A program made the position numbers and the translations under genes. Below, piece after piece: positions 25,409 to 33,937 of a stretch of 64,000 nucleotides of DNA. The notes beneath the pieces were generated by a model. That model ran no database searches, had not been told where the DNA came from, and saw only the letters and a list, made by a program, of their open reading frames with translations. Source of the stretch: Micromonospora coerulea (GTDB taxonomy: Bacteria; Actinomycetota; Actinomycetes; Mycobacteriales; Micromonosporaceae); NCBI RefSeq assembly GCF_016598485.1, contig NZ_JAEMUW010000009.1, positions 124,001 to 188,000 on the forward strand, written 5' to 3'. Position 1 is the stretch's first letter, and each line of letters begins with the position of its first letter.

Positions 25409-27841
25409 ATGACAATGCATGATCCCCTAGGTCCACGGTGGCGACGCCGCCTTCCCGTCCCGGCCGCGCTGGCCGCCGCCGCGGCCGTCGTGCTGCTGGT
25501 CAGCCCGGCCGCGGCGATCGTGCCGCAGGCGGCCCCACCCGCTGCCGACCTCGGCCGGGTCGCCGACGAGGAGGCAAGCGTCGTCGAGGTGCTGCTCGCC
25601 GACACCGCCCAGCTCGACGCACTCGTCGCCACCGGCGTCGACCTCGACCACGACGTCGCACGGACGGAGAACGGCGTGGTGGCGCACGCCGTGATCACAC
25701 CCAACGAGGCCGCGGCACTGATCGCCGCCGGGTTCACCCTCGGCAAGGTCGTGCACCGCCCCGGCGACGCGCGGGCCCGCGTCGCCGAACGGGAGGCGAC
25801 CATCGCGGAGCACATCGCGGAGAACCGGGCGTTCTCCACGGCGGCAACGGCCGCGGACGTCTCCGACATCAAGATCATCCGCGCCGACTACTACACCTCG
25901 GGGACCAGCCAGGTCCTGTCCGTGGAGGCGAAGTGGGCGCAGGGCCAGACGGCCACCAACACCCTCGTCGTCGAGCGAGACAGCGGCCCGGGCACCGAGA
26001 TCGGCTCCGGCGGGACGCAGGCCATCTCCCGCTTCGTCGACGCCGGCGTCTACCTCTACCACCGCGGCGCCTCGCTGGTGACCAGCCGCCCCGACTACGT
26101 CCGGATCACCAGCCCCACCGGCGACGTCGCCGTGGCCAAGGTGCAGGAGTGGCTGCCCATTCCGGACACCAACCCGGAGGGCCCGGGGTACCAGAAGGAC
26201 TTCGTGACCAGCTACCTGACGCCCACCGAGCTGTACGGGCGGATCCATCAGCTCGCCGCCGCGTTCCCGGACCTGGCCGAGATCGTGGAACTGCCGTACC
26301 GGACCAACGGCTACCGGCGCCACGCGCAGGCGGTGTTCGGCACCGCCAACGCCAGCCGCGTCGCGGTCGACTCCCTGGCGTGGGGGCACCAGGGCGGCAA
26401 CGACATCTCGGTCGAGCTGGCCAACCCCGGCGCCGCCAACGCCGCGTTGTCGGTGACCGTGGCCGGCAAGGCCATCCGGGTGAACCTGGCCACCGACGCC
26501 GCCGGCGCGGTGACCAGCACGGCAGCCCAGGTCGTCGCGGCCCTCAACGCCACCGCCGGGTCGCTGGTCCGGGCGTACACCTATCGGGGCAGCGCGGGCA
26601 CCGGCGTGGTCGCGCCGGCACCGCGGACGTCACTCAGCGACGGGCTCAGCGCGCCGGCCAGCGTCTCCCGTGATCCGCAGCCGGTGTACGCCATCCGAAT
26701 CGGCAAGCAGCGCGACGGGTCGAAGCCGGGCGTGCTCGCCTACGCGCAGGAACACGCCCGGGAATGGGTGCCGCCGCTGGTCGCCGTCGAGACCGCCGAG
26801 CGGCTGCTGCGCAACTACGCGCACGACGGGCAGACCAAGCAGCTGCTGAACAACCTCGACATCTGGATCGCGCCGTCGGTCAACCCCGACGGTGGCCACT
26901 ACTCCTTCTACGACTTCAACTCCCAGCGCAAGAACATGACCAACCACTGCCCGCTCACCGGAGCCGCCGACTACCTCGGCCGCAACTCGTGGGGCGTGGA
27001 CAACAACCGCAACTACACCGAGTACAGCCTCTTCGACGGCTACTCCGGCGCGTCCGCGAGCTGCACCAGCGGCACGTACGCCGGGCCGAGCGAACTGTCC
27101 GAACCGGAGAACCGGAACCTCGACTGGCTGGCTGCCCGGCCGAACATCGCGTTCTCCATGAACCTGCACTCGTCGGGCAACTACTTCATGTGGTCACCCG
27201 GCGCGTACGCCCTGCCCGACCGGATCTCGGCGCCGCGCCCGACACTCGCCCAGGAGTCGGCGTTCTGGGGCGCCTCGTCGCGGATCCTGACCGCGATCAA
27301 GCGACACCGGAACATGGCAGTCACCCCGGCGCGGACGGGCCCGATCTCCGACGTGCTCTACTCGGCGGCGGGCAACTCCGGCGACATGCTCTGGTACAAG
27401 TACGGCATCTACGCCTGGAACTTCGAGGTCGGTACCGAGTTCCAGCCGGAGTGGGACGAGGCGCACGCCGAGACGATGGAGTTCGCCAACGGCCTGGTGG
27501 AGCTCATGCGGGTGGCGCGGGACTTCGACCAGGACCACACCCGGCCGGAGAGCACCCTCTCGGTCACCCCGAGCTCGACGCCGGGGATGGTGAACGTGAC
27601 CTTCGGCGTCACCGAGCCGGCGGCGGTCTTCTACACCGTCGACGGCAGCGCACCCACGTACTCGTCGATGCTCTACGGCTCGGCGGGCATCCGTGAGGGC
27701 GGGGAGACGCTGACCCTCCCGGTGGGCACGGAGATCCACTGGTTCTCGGTGGACTCGGCGGGCAACGTCGAGAACAACTACACCGCCGACGGCGGCAGCA
27801 GGAACTACCGCAAGGGTCAGGCCGTCCTACCGACGGGCTGA
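25409..27841 (+). CDS. secreted M14 zinc carboxypeptidase with inserted and C-terminal extra domains
   Basis: The 810-residue exported protease has a signal peptide (WRRRLPVPAALAAAAAVVLL, cleavage near residue 36). It removes C-terminal residues from peptides. Zinc ligands are His449 and Glu452 (EHAREW) and His587 (MNLHSSGNYF); Asn-Arg substrate contacts appear in GVDNNRNY (about 529-536), and Glu673 in FEVGTEF is the catalytic acid. A roughly 110-residue insert (about 310-420), with GGNDISVELANPGAANAAL and STAAQVVAALNA, interrupts the first part of the fold. The C-terminus (about 700-790) looks like a chitobiase C-terminal domain (VFYTVDGSAPTYSS). ATG 25409 follows GAAGGG. Its 3' end overlaps the convergent hydrolase gene by 25 bases. 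Confidence 0.92.
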   Translation: MTMHDPLGPRWRRRLPVPAALAAAAAVVLLVSPAAAIVPQAAPPAADLGRVADEEASVVEVLLADTAQLDALVATGVDLDHDVARTENGVVAHAVITPNEAAALIAAGFTLGKVVHRPGDARARVAEREATIAEHIAENRAFSTAATAADVSDIKIIRADYYTSGTSQVLSVEAKWAQGQTATNTLVVERDSGPGTEIGSGGTQAISRFVDAGVYLYHRGASLVTSRPDYVRITSPTGDVAVAKVQEWLPIPDTNPEGPGYQKDFVTSYLTPTELYGRIHQLAAAFPDLAEIVELPYRTNGYRRHAQAVFGTANASRVAVDSLAWGHQGGNDISVELANPGAANAALSVTVAGKAIRVNLATDAAGAVTSTAAQVVAALNATAGSLVRAYTYRGSAGTGVVAPAPRTSLSDGLSAPASVSRDPQPVYAIRIGKQRDGSKPGVLAYAQEHAREWVPPLVAVETAERLLRNYAHDGQTKQLLNNLDIWIAPSVNPDGGHYSFYDFNSQRKNMTNHCPLTGAADYLGRNSWGVDNNRNYTEYSLFDGYSGASASCTSGTYAGPSELSEPENRNLDWLAARPNIAFSMNLHSSGNYFMWSPGAYALPDRISAPRPTLAQESAFWGASSRILTAIKRHRNMAVTPARTGPISDVLYSAAGNSGDMLWYKYGIYAWNFEVGTEFQPEWDEAHAETMEFANGLVELMRVARDFDQDHTRPESTLSVTPSSTPGMVNVTFGVTEPAAVFYTVDGSAPTYSSMLYGSAGIREGGETLTLPVGTEIHWFSVDSAGNVENNYTADGGSRNYRKGQAVLPTG

Positions 27842-28707
27842 TCAGCGACGGTACGGTCGACGGCCGCGGCGCTTTCCGGCGCCGCGGCCGCCGCCTGCGC
27901 AGCGGCCGGCGAAGGGGCCGGACCGGGACCGTCAGCGTCGAGGAACTCATCGACCATCGGGACCAGCCACTCCGCCCGCTGCGGGATCGTCGTGTGGGTC
28001 GTGCCGGGCAGGATCGCCAGCTGGCACCGCGGCAGCCCGGTCAGATCGCCGGCCACCCCACCGCCGAGCAGCCGGAACATCTCCACCGCGTGCTCCGGCC
28101 GGATCAGGTCGGAGTCGGCCAGCACGATCATGGCTGGGGATGCGAGGTCCCGGATCGCCGACGCCGGCCACTGCGGCAGGTCGCCATCCAGGCGCTTCAC
28201 CTTGGTGACCAGGTTGGGCCAGCCGGCCGGGTCCGGCGCGGTGCGCAGGTACTCCTCGTGGAACTCGGAGCCGTGCAGGTGCTCGGGCTGCAGATCCTGG
28301 ATGCCGTCGAGCAGCCCCGGGTACACGCCCCCGTGGTGGAAGCTCACCGACGCCAGCACGAGCCGGCCGACCCGCGGCGCGTGGTCGGTGCCGAGACGCA
28401 GCGCCACCATGGCGCCCATGCTCCAGCCCAACACGTCCGCGGTCTCGATGCCCAGGTGGTCCAGCAGGGCGACGACGTCCGCGGCGAAATTCTCCACCGT
28501 GAGCGGCCGGTCCACGTCCGGGGTGTGGCCGTGGGCCTGCAGTTCGACCGCGATGACGCGGCGGGTCTTCGCCAGCAGCGGCAGGATCGTGCCGAACGAC
28601 GTGCCGATGCCGGAGAGGGCGCCGTGGATCAGCACGACCGGGCGGCCGACGCCGGGGCCGTGCGACTCGTAGTACAGGGACAGTCCGTTGACGGGTGCGT
28701 AAGTCAT
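27817..28707 (-). CDS. alpha/beta hydrolase
   Basis: The 296-residue hydrolase shows oxyanion strand VVLIHGALSG, nucleophile Ser in the elbow DVLGWSMGA, an acid in IVLADSDLI and His in LPGTTHTTI. It resembles the haloperoxidase/esterase branch of the fold; the substrate is unknown. The last 30 residues are Ala/Pro-rich and disordered. It is divergent from the SARP regulator with a 68-base gap that holds three 11-bp CTT repeats. The -10-like CATGGT lies 7-12 bases before the ATG, so the transcript may be leaderless. It is probably a SARP target. Confidence 0.87.
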   Translation of the reverse strand: MTYAPVNGLSLYYESHGPGVGRPVVLIHGALSGIGTSFGTILPLLAKTRRVIAVELQAHGHTPDVDRPLTVENFAADVVALLDHLGIETADVLGWSMGAMVALRLGTDHAPRVGRLVLASVSFHHGGVYPGLLDGIQDLQPEHLHGSEFHEEYLRTAPDPAGWPNLVTKVKRLDGDLPQWPASAIRDLASPAMIVLADSDLIRPEHAVEMFRLLGGGVAGDLTGLPRCQLAILPGTTHTTIPQRAEWLVPMVDEFLDADGPGPAPSPAAAQAAAAAPESAAAVDRTVADQPVGRTA

Positions 28708-28729
28708 GCGGTCACCATGCGCGGCGGCT

Positions 28730-28762
28730 CTTACGGTCCCCTTCCGATGCGCTTACCGCTTG
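28730..28762 (-). promoter_or_regulatory. SARP-type operator: three CTT heptamers at 11-bp period
   Basis: CTTACGGTCCC (28730), CTTCCGATGCG (28741) and CTTACCGCTTG (28752) stand in exact tandem. Read toward the hydrolase, ten bases follow and then CATGGT (28719-28714). SARP proteins are known to bind direct heptamers at 11-bp period just upstream of a -10 box. The same layout recurs at 32430. Confidence 0.65.
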
Positions 28763-28775
28763 TAGGGTGACCCGC

Positions 28776-31700
28776 ATGCGTTTCGGCGTCCTCGGGCCGC
28801 TCGCCGTCACCACCGACACCGGCGAGCCCGTCACCATCCCGGGCGCCAAGGTCCGCGCGCTCCTCGCCGACCTGGTCGCCCACCGCAACCACGTCGTCTC
28901 CGCGGACCGGCTGATCGACGACCTGTGGGGCGACGACCGGCCCGGCAACGCGGCCGGTGCGCTCCAGGTGCGCGTCTCGCAGCTGCGCAAGGCGCTCAAC
29001 GACGCCGAGCCGGGGGCGCGGGACCTCGTCGAGTCGCGGCCGCCCGGGTACGTACTGCGCACGGACGCCGTCGACGCGGACCGGTTCACCGCACTCGCCG
29101 CCACGGACGACGCGGCCAGCCTGGCCGAGGCGCTGCGGCTGTGGCGTGGCGAGCCGTACGCGGACGTCGCCGACGAGGAGTGGGTCCGCGCCGAAGCCGC
29201 CCGCCTCGCCGAAGCTCGGCTGGTCGTGCTGGAGAAGCTGGCCGATGCCCGGCTCGCCCGGGGCGAGCACGCGCTCGTCGCCGCCGACCTGGCCGAACTG
29301 GTGGCGAAGCAGCCACTGCGAGAGGGCCTGCGCGTACTGCACATGCGTGCCCTGTACGGGGCCGGCCGCCAGTCCGAGGCCCTGGACAGCTACACCGACC
29401 TGCGGCAGCGCCTCGCCGACGAGCTGGGCCTCGACCCCGGACCGGAGCTGGTCGCCCTGCACCGGCAGATCCTCGAGCAGGACACCGGGCTCCGCGTCCC
29501 GCCCAAGGCCGCGCTGATCCGCAACAGCCTGCCGGCCCGGCTCGACGAGCTGGTCGGCCGGGCCGAGGCCCTCACCGAGCTGCGCGCGATGGTGCCCCAG
29601 CGGCGGCTCGTCACGCTGATCGGCCCGGGTGGCGTCGGCAAGACCCGGCTCGCCACCGAGGCCGCCCGCGAGCAATCGTTCCCGGACGGCGTGCACCTCG
29701 TCGAGCTGACCGCGCTACGGCCCGGCGATACCGCCGTCGCCGAGCTGGTCCTGGCCGCCCTCGACGCGCGGGAGACGGCCGGCTCCGGGGCCACCCCCGA
29801 CCACCGGCTCGTCGCCACCCTGCGGCACCGGCGGGCGCTGCTCGTCCTCGACAACTGCGAGCACGTGATCGAGCCGGCCGCCGCGCTGGTTGCCCGCCTG
29901 CTGCGCGAGGCCGCCGGCGTCACCGTGCTGGCGACCAGCCGGGAACCGCTCGGGCTCGCCGGCGAGCTGCTGTGGGAGGTGCCGCCGCTGCCCGTACCCG
30001 CCGACGGGCGGGACCTCGACGCGGTCCGGCGGTCGGCCGCCGCCCGGCTCTTCGCGGCCCGGGCCGCCGCGCAGCAGCGCGGCTTCCGGCTCGACGAGCG
30101 GACCGGCCCTGCGGTCGCGCAGCTGTGCCGCCGCCTCGACGGGCTGCCGCTGGCGTTGGAGCTGGCCGCGACGCGGGTGCGCGCGCTCGGGGTCGAGGGC
30201 GTGGTGGAGCGGCTGGACGACCGGTTCAGGCTGCTCAGCACCACGCAGCGGGACATGCCGGCCCGGCAGCGCACGCTCACCGCGGTGATCGGCTGGAGCT
30301 GGGACCTGCTCGCCGACGAGGAGCGAGCGGTGCTCGCGCGGCTCGCCGTACACAGCGACGGCTGCACGCTGGAGGCGGCCGAGGCGGTCTGCGGCGCCGA
30401 CGTCGACGTGCTGGCCCGGCTGATCGACCGGTCGCTCGTCGTATTGGACGAGTCCGGCGCCGCGCCGCGCTACCGGCTGCTGGAGTCGGTCGCGGCGTTC
30501 TGCCTGGAACGGCTCGCCGACGCCGACGCGGTCCGGGCCCGACACGCGGCGTACTACACCCGGCTGGCCGAGCGGGCCGACCCGTTGCTGCGCGGCCCCG
30601 GCCAGCGGGAGTGGCTGGCCCGGCTCGACGCCGAGGCCGCCAACCTGCGGGCCGCGCTCGCGCACGGCGGCGGGCTGCGGCTCGCCACCGCCCTGACCTG
30701 GTACTGGTTCCTGCGCGGCCGCCTCACCGAGGCGCGCCGCGCGCTGACGCTCGACGGCGACGCTGCCGCGCGGGCCGCCGCCGCGGTGTGGCGGGTCGGC
30801 TTCGCGCTGCTCCAGGGCGACGCCGTCCCACCCGCCGAGATCGAGGCGGCCCTGGCGGGGTACGCCGACGGCCGGGCCACCTGGTTCGTGGCGGCCGCCC
30901 TCGTCGAACGCAGCGAGCTGTCCGCGGCATCCGAGCTGCTCGGCCGGGCGCGCAGCGCCGGCCACGACCCGTGGGTCGAGGCGGCCGGGTGCGTGACGGC
31001 CGCCAAGCTCGCCCACGCCGCGAGCGACCTCGCCGCGCTGGAACGCGAGGGCGAGCGCGCCGCGGCGATCTTCGCCGAGCTGGGCGACGCGTGGGGCCGG
31101 TTGCAGGCCACCGACTGGGTGGGCGGCCTGGCGGAGCTGACCGGCGAGTACGAGCGGGCCGCCGCGATGCACCGGGAGGGCCTGCGGTGGGCCGAGGAGC
31201 TGGCGCTGTGGCCGGAGGTCGGAAGCAAACTGTCCTGGCTGGCCTGGATCGCGGTGCAGACCCGCGACTACCAGGAGGCGTGGGAGCTGGCCGAACGCGC
31301 CCATCGGCTGGCCGTCGAGCAGGACTCGCCCGGCGCCGAGGTCTTCGCCCAGCTGAGCCTCGGCATCGCGGCGCGCCGCGACGGCAAGCTGGACGTCGCC
31401 GTCACCCATCTGGAGCACCTGGTCGAGGCGGGCGGCGACGACGCCCTGTTCCTGCCGATGGTCCTCACCGAGCTGGGGTACGCCGTCGCGGACCCCGACC
31501 CGGCGCGGGCGCTCGCGCTGCACGCCCGCGCGTTCGACGTCGCCGTCGCGATCGGCGCCCCGCGCGACGCGGCCGGCGCGCTGGAAGGGCTGGCCTCCGC
31601 GGTGCCGGAGCCGGAGGTGGCGGCGCGGATCCTCGGGGCCGCGGCGGCCGCGCGGGCCCAGTCGGGGGTGCCGGCCGCGCCAGCGGAGCGGGACGAGGTC

Positions 31701-31829
31701 GACCGGGTCACCGCGCGGCTCGGTGCGGCGCTCGGCGCGGACGGGTACGCGACCGCGTACCGGGCCGGGCACGACCTGGGCCCGGGCGAGGCCCGGGCCC
31801 TGGTCCAGTCGTTCGTCGCTACCGGTTGA
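28776..31829 (+). CDS. AfsR/SARP family regulator with NB-ARC and TPR domains
   Basis: The 1017-residue regulator has an OmpR-like winged helix (1-95, MRFGVLGPLAV and QLRKALNDAEPG) and a bacterial transcriptional activator domain (about 97-235, EALRLWRGEPYADV). An NB-ARC ATPase follows with P-loop GPGGVGKTRLA (283-293), LLVLDNCEHV (Walker B) and RLDGLPLALELAA. Then come a winged helix and TPR-like helices to the C-terminus. Such proteins activate nearby genes by binding direct repeats. ATG 28776 gives the usual SARP start. The heptamers at 28730-28762 lie between it and the divergent hydrolase; a second copy of the site precedes the reductase gene at its 3' side. It overlaps that gene by 11 bases. 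Confidence 0.9.
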   Translation: MRFGVLGPLAVTTDTGEPVTIPGAKVRALLADLVAHRNHVVSADRLIDDLWGDDRPGNAAGALQVRVSQLRKALNDAEPGARDLVESRPPGYVLRTDAVDADRFTALAATDDAASLAEALRLWRGEPYADVADEEWVRAEAARLAEARLVVLEKLADARLARGEHALVAADLAELVAKQPLREGLRVLHMRALYGAGRQSEALDSYTDLRQRLADELGLDPGPELVALHRQILEQDTGLRVPPKAALIRNSLPARLDELVGRAEALTELRAMVPQRRLVTLIGPGGVGKTRLATEAAREQSFPDGVHLVELTALRPGDTAVAELVLAALDARETAGSGATPDHRLVATLRHRRALLVLDNCEHVIEPAAALVARLLREAAGVTVLATSREPLGLAGELLWEVPPLPVPADGRDLDAVRRSAAARLFAARAAAQQRGFRLDERTGPAVAQLCRRLDGLPLALELAATRVRALGVEGVVERLDDRFRLLSTTQRDMPARQRTLTAVIGWSWDLLADEERAVLARLAVHSDGCTLEAAEAVCGADVDVLARLIDRSLVVLDESGAAPRYRLLESVAAFCLERLADADAVRARHAAYYTRLAERADPLLRGPGQREWLARLDAEAANLRAALAHGGGLRLATALTWYWFLRGRLTEARRALTLDGDAAARAAAAVWRVGFALLQGDAVPPAEIEAALAGYADGRATWFVAAALVERSELSAASELLGRARSAGHDPWVEAAGCVTAAKLAHAASDLAALEREGERAAAIFAELGDAWGRLQATDWVGGLAELTGEYERAAAMHREGLRWAEELALWPEVGSKLSWLAWIAVQTRDYQEAWELAERAHRLAVEQDSPGAEVFAQLSLGIAARRDGKLDVAVTHLEHLVEAGGDDALFLPMVLTELGYAVADPDPARALALHARAFDVAVAIGAPRDAAGALEGLASAVPEPEVAARILGAAAAARAQSGVPAAPAERDEVDRVTARLGAALGADGYATAYRAGHDLGPGEARALVQSFVATG

Positions 31830-32370
31830 CCGGCCGGTAGGAGGCGATGATCACGCCGCTCTTCATGACCCTGGTGTCGGCCAGGGCGAGCGTCGCCTGC
31901 GCGTCGCTCAGCGGCGAGCTGACCGAGGGGCCGCCCTGGAGCACCGGGTGGATCCAGAACCGGACCTCGTCCACCAGCCCCGCCTTGACCAGGGCGTGGG
32001 TGACCACGCCGTAGCCGTACATCAGGATGTCCTTGCCGTCCTGGGCCTTCAGCTTGGTGACCTCCTCGATCAGGTCGCCCTGCAGCACCTCGGTGTTCTT
32101 CCACTCCGGGTCCTTCAGAGTGGTCGAGGCGACGTACTTCTTGACGTTGTTGAAGTAGGCCGCGCCGGTGGTCGGGTCGCTCTCGTCCATCTTCGGCCAG
32201 GCGGCGGCGAAGCCGTCGTACGTGCGGCGACCCATCAGCAGCGCGTCGGCCCCATCCGTCTGCTCGCCGGCGAAGGCCATGGCCTCCTCGTCGAAGTACG
32301 GGCTGGTCCACGCCGGGTTCTCGATGACGCCGTCGAGGGTGATGTAGGTCGAGTTGATGATCCTGCGCAT
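31819..32370 (-). CDS. DHFR/RibD C-terminal-fold reductase
   Basis: The 183-residue protein has the dihydrofolate-reductase-like RibD_C fold: MRRIINSTYITLDGVIENP at the start, ADALLMGRRTYDGFAAAWP at about 42-60, and DILMYGYGVVTHAL near 112-125, with HPVLQGG late. Proteins of this family bind NADPH and are mostly of unknown substrate. ATG 32370 is preceded by GGAGG. It overlaps the end of the convergent SARP gene. Its promoter carries the second set of CTT repeats at 32430, so it is a probable SARP target. Confidence 0.87.
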   Translation of the reverse strand: MRRIINSTYITLDGVIENPAWTSPYFDEEAMAFAGEQTDGADALLMGRRTYDGFAAAWPKMDESDPTTGAAYFNNVKKYVASTTLKDPEWKNTEVLQGDLIEEVTKLKAQDGKDILMYGYGVVTHALVKAGLVDEVRFWIHPVLQGGPSVSSPLSDAQATLALADTRVMKSGVIIASYRPVNR

Positions 32371-32429
32371 GGTGTCCTCCGGGGTTTCCGTGTCCGTCTC
32401 AGTGACACCCGGAACACTGCCAGGGGCCA

Positions 32430-32462
32430 CTTACGATTCGCTTCAGGTGCGCTTGCTGCCGC
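32430..32462 (-). promoter_or_regulatory. second SARP-type operator, upstream of the reductase
   Basis: CTTACGATTCG (32430), CTTCAGGTGCG (32441) and CTTGCTGCCGC (32452) again keep an 11-bp period. Toward the reductase, ten bases follow and then CAGTGT (32419-32414), the same spacing as at the first site. Confidence 0.6.
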
Positions 32463-32647
32463 CCTTCAGGCGGCGACGCGAAGCCGACACCCCACCCGGC
32501 CATGGAGGCGCCGAGCCGACCGACCACGGCGGCAGGCTGCTTCACCATCTGCGACGTAGGATCGCCTCCTACACAGGTTGTGCCGACAGTATGACCGTGG
32601 TCGAGTTCGCGCTCATGCCGGCGAGCCAGTTGTCCAGGGGGTTTGCG

Positions 32648-33340
32648 GTGACCGCACGCAACGGCGAGGTCGACAGCGACGAGCCCGATGACAACGACTA
32701 CGACTTCGACTACGACGAGATCTACCGCGACACTGCCGACTCGGGCGGGCCGCCCTGGGACATCGGCGGTCCGCAGCCGGCACTCGCGCAGGTGCTCGAC
32801 GACGGGGTGAAGGGCCCGAAGGTGCTCGACGTCGGCTGCGGAGCAGGTGATCTCGCGATTGCCCTCGCCCGTCGCGGCTACGAGGTGACGGCGATCGACA
32901 TCTCGCGGGTGGCGATCGACATGGCCCGCGCCAAGGCCGCCGCCGAGGGCCTGACGGTGCACTTCGAGGTCCAGGATGCCACCGACCTGTCGTTGCCGTC
33001 GGCGCCGTTCGACTCGGTGTTCGACTCCGGCCTGCTGCACAGCCTCCACCGGCGCGGCGGTGGCGAGGTGGACGAATACCTCGCGCTACTGCCGGGCCTC
33101 GCCGCGCCGGGCGCGACCGTCTTCGTACTGGCGGTGTCGCTGCAGGAGGGCCAGGGCTGGGGCGTGACCGAGGATTTGCTGCGGGCGGGCTTCGCCGAGC
33201 CGGAGTGGGTCGACACGGAGGTCGAGGAGATCGACGTGGCCGCGGAGACCGGCGGCCGGGAGCTCGTTCTGCCCGGCTTCCTGCTCCGCACGGTCCGAGC
33301 ATCGACACCTAGCCCCACCGGCGGCGGCCGAACCGCCTGA
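32648..33340 (+). CDS. SAM-dependent methyltransferase
   Basis: The 230-residue class I methyltransferase shows motif I VLDVGCGAGDLAIALA, the acidic end of strand 2 in VTAIDISRVAI, and FEVQDATDLSLP with FDSVFDSGLLHSL. It resembles thiopurine/UbiE-like small-molecule methyltransferases; the substrate is unknown. An acidic N-terminus (DSDEPDDNDYDFDYDE) precedes the domain. GTG 32648 with GGGG before it is chosen; ATG 32591 or 32615 would lengthen it slightly. It lies upstream of the reductase on the other strand, behind the SARP-type repeats, so it may share their control. Confidence 0.85.
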   Translation: MTARNGEVDSDEPDDNDYDFDYDEIYRDTADSGGPPWDIGGPQPALAQVLDDGVKGPKVLDVGCGAGDLAIALARRGYEVTAIDISRVAIDMARAKAAAEGLTVHFEVQDATDLSLPSAPFDSVFDSGLLHSLHRRGGGEVDEYLALLPGLAAPGATVFVLAVSLQEGQGWGVTEDLLRAGFAEPEWVDTEVEEIDVAAETGGRELVLPGFLLRTVRASTPSPTGGGRTA

Positions 33341-33358
33341 CCCAAACCCCCGCCCGCG

Positions 33359-33475
33359 GCGCGGGAGTTCCGCGGGGCCGGCTTCGTACCCGCCCCGCTG
33401 CTGGCGCACCTCGTCACCGCTTGCTACCTCGGCCGCAAGACCGGCCGCGGCTGCCGCGACCACAGCTGGGCTGCG
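33359..33475 (+). pseudogene. relic of a 3-hydroxyacyl-CoA dehydrogenase C-terminus
   Basis: One plus-strand frame reads FRGAGFVPAPLLAHLV and then YLGRKTGRGCRDH. This is the well-known end of 3-hydroxybutyryl/3-hydroxyacyl-CoA dehydrogenases (PPLL..LV.AGHLGRKTGRGFYDY). The rest of such a gene is absent; the upstream side is the end of the methyltransferase gene and the downstream side runs into the convergent VOC gene. It is a remnant of a deleted gene. Confidence 0.6.
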
Positions 33476-33937
33476 TCAGTCCAGACAGAACTCGTTGCCC
33501 TCGGGGTCGGTCATCACGATGAAGCCGGCGCTCATCGGGGGAGCGGGCTCGTAACGACGTACCCGCGTCGCTCCCCGCGCGACGAGTTGGTCGCATTCGG
33601 CCTCCAGCGCCGCCATCCGCTCCTCTCCCTGCAGTCCGGGAGCCGCACGGACGTCGAGGTGGATGCGGTTCTTGGCGACCTTGTCCTCCGGCACCTGCTG
33701 GAAGAACAGCCGTGGGCCGTGCCCGTCCGGGTCCTCGATGGCCGATCTCGTGTTGCGCTGCTCCTCGGGTACGCCGACCCGCGCGAGGAAGTCGTCCCAC
33801 GCGGCCAGCGGGTCGGCGCCCTCGGGCAGGTCGACTCCGGGCGGGCCGGGGTGGACGTAGCCCAGTAGGTCGCGCCAGAAGGACGACAGCGCCCGCGGGT
33901 CGTGGGCGTCGAAGGTGACCTGGATGTGGCGGCTCAT
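33476..33937 (-). CDS. VOC family (glyoxalase-like) protein
   Basis: The 153-residue protein has the beta-alpha-beta-beta-beta VOC fold, starting MSRHIQVTFDAHDPRALSSF and containing RIHLDVRAA and VMTDPEGNEFCLD, typical of the glyoxalase_6 group. These proteins bind a metal and small substrates or confer drug resistance; the role here is unknown. Its ATG overlaps the stop of the DinB-like gene by 4 bases, so the two are co-translated in the order DinB, VOC. Confidence 0.87.
   Translation of the reverse strand: MSRHIQVTFDAHDPRALSSFWRDLLGYVHPGPPGVDLPEGADPLAAWDDFLARVGVPEEQRNTRSAIEDPDGHGPRLFFQQVPEDKVAKNRIHLDVRAAPGLQGEERMAALEAECDQLVARGATRVRRYEPAPPMSAGFIVMTDPEGNEFCLD

Noticed and set aside
28776..33340. 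SARP gene as part of an antibiotic biosynthetic cluster
   Set aside because: No polyketide, peptide, terpene or other core biosynthetic gene lies near; only a hydrolase, a reductase and a methyltransferase.
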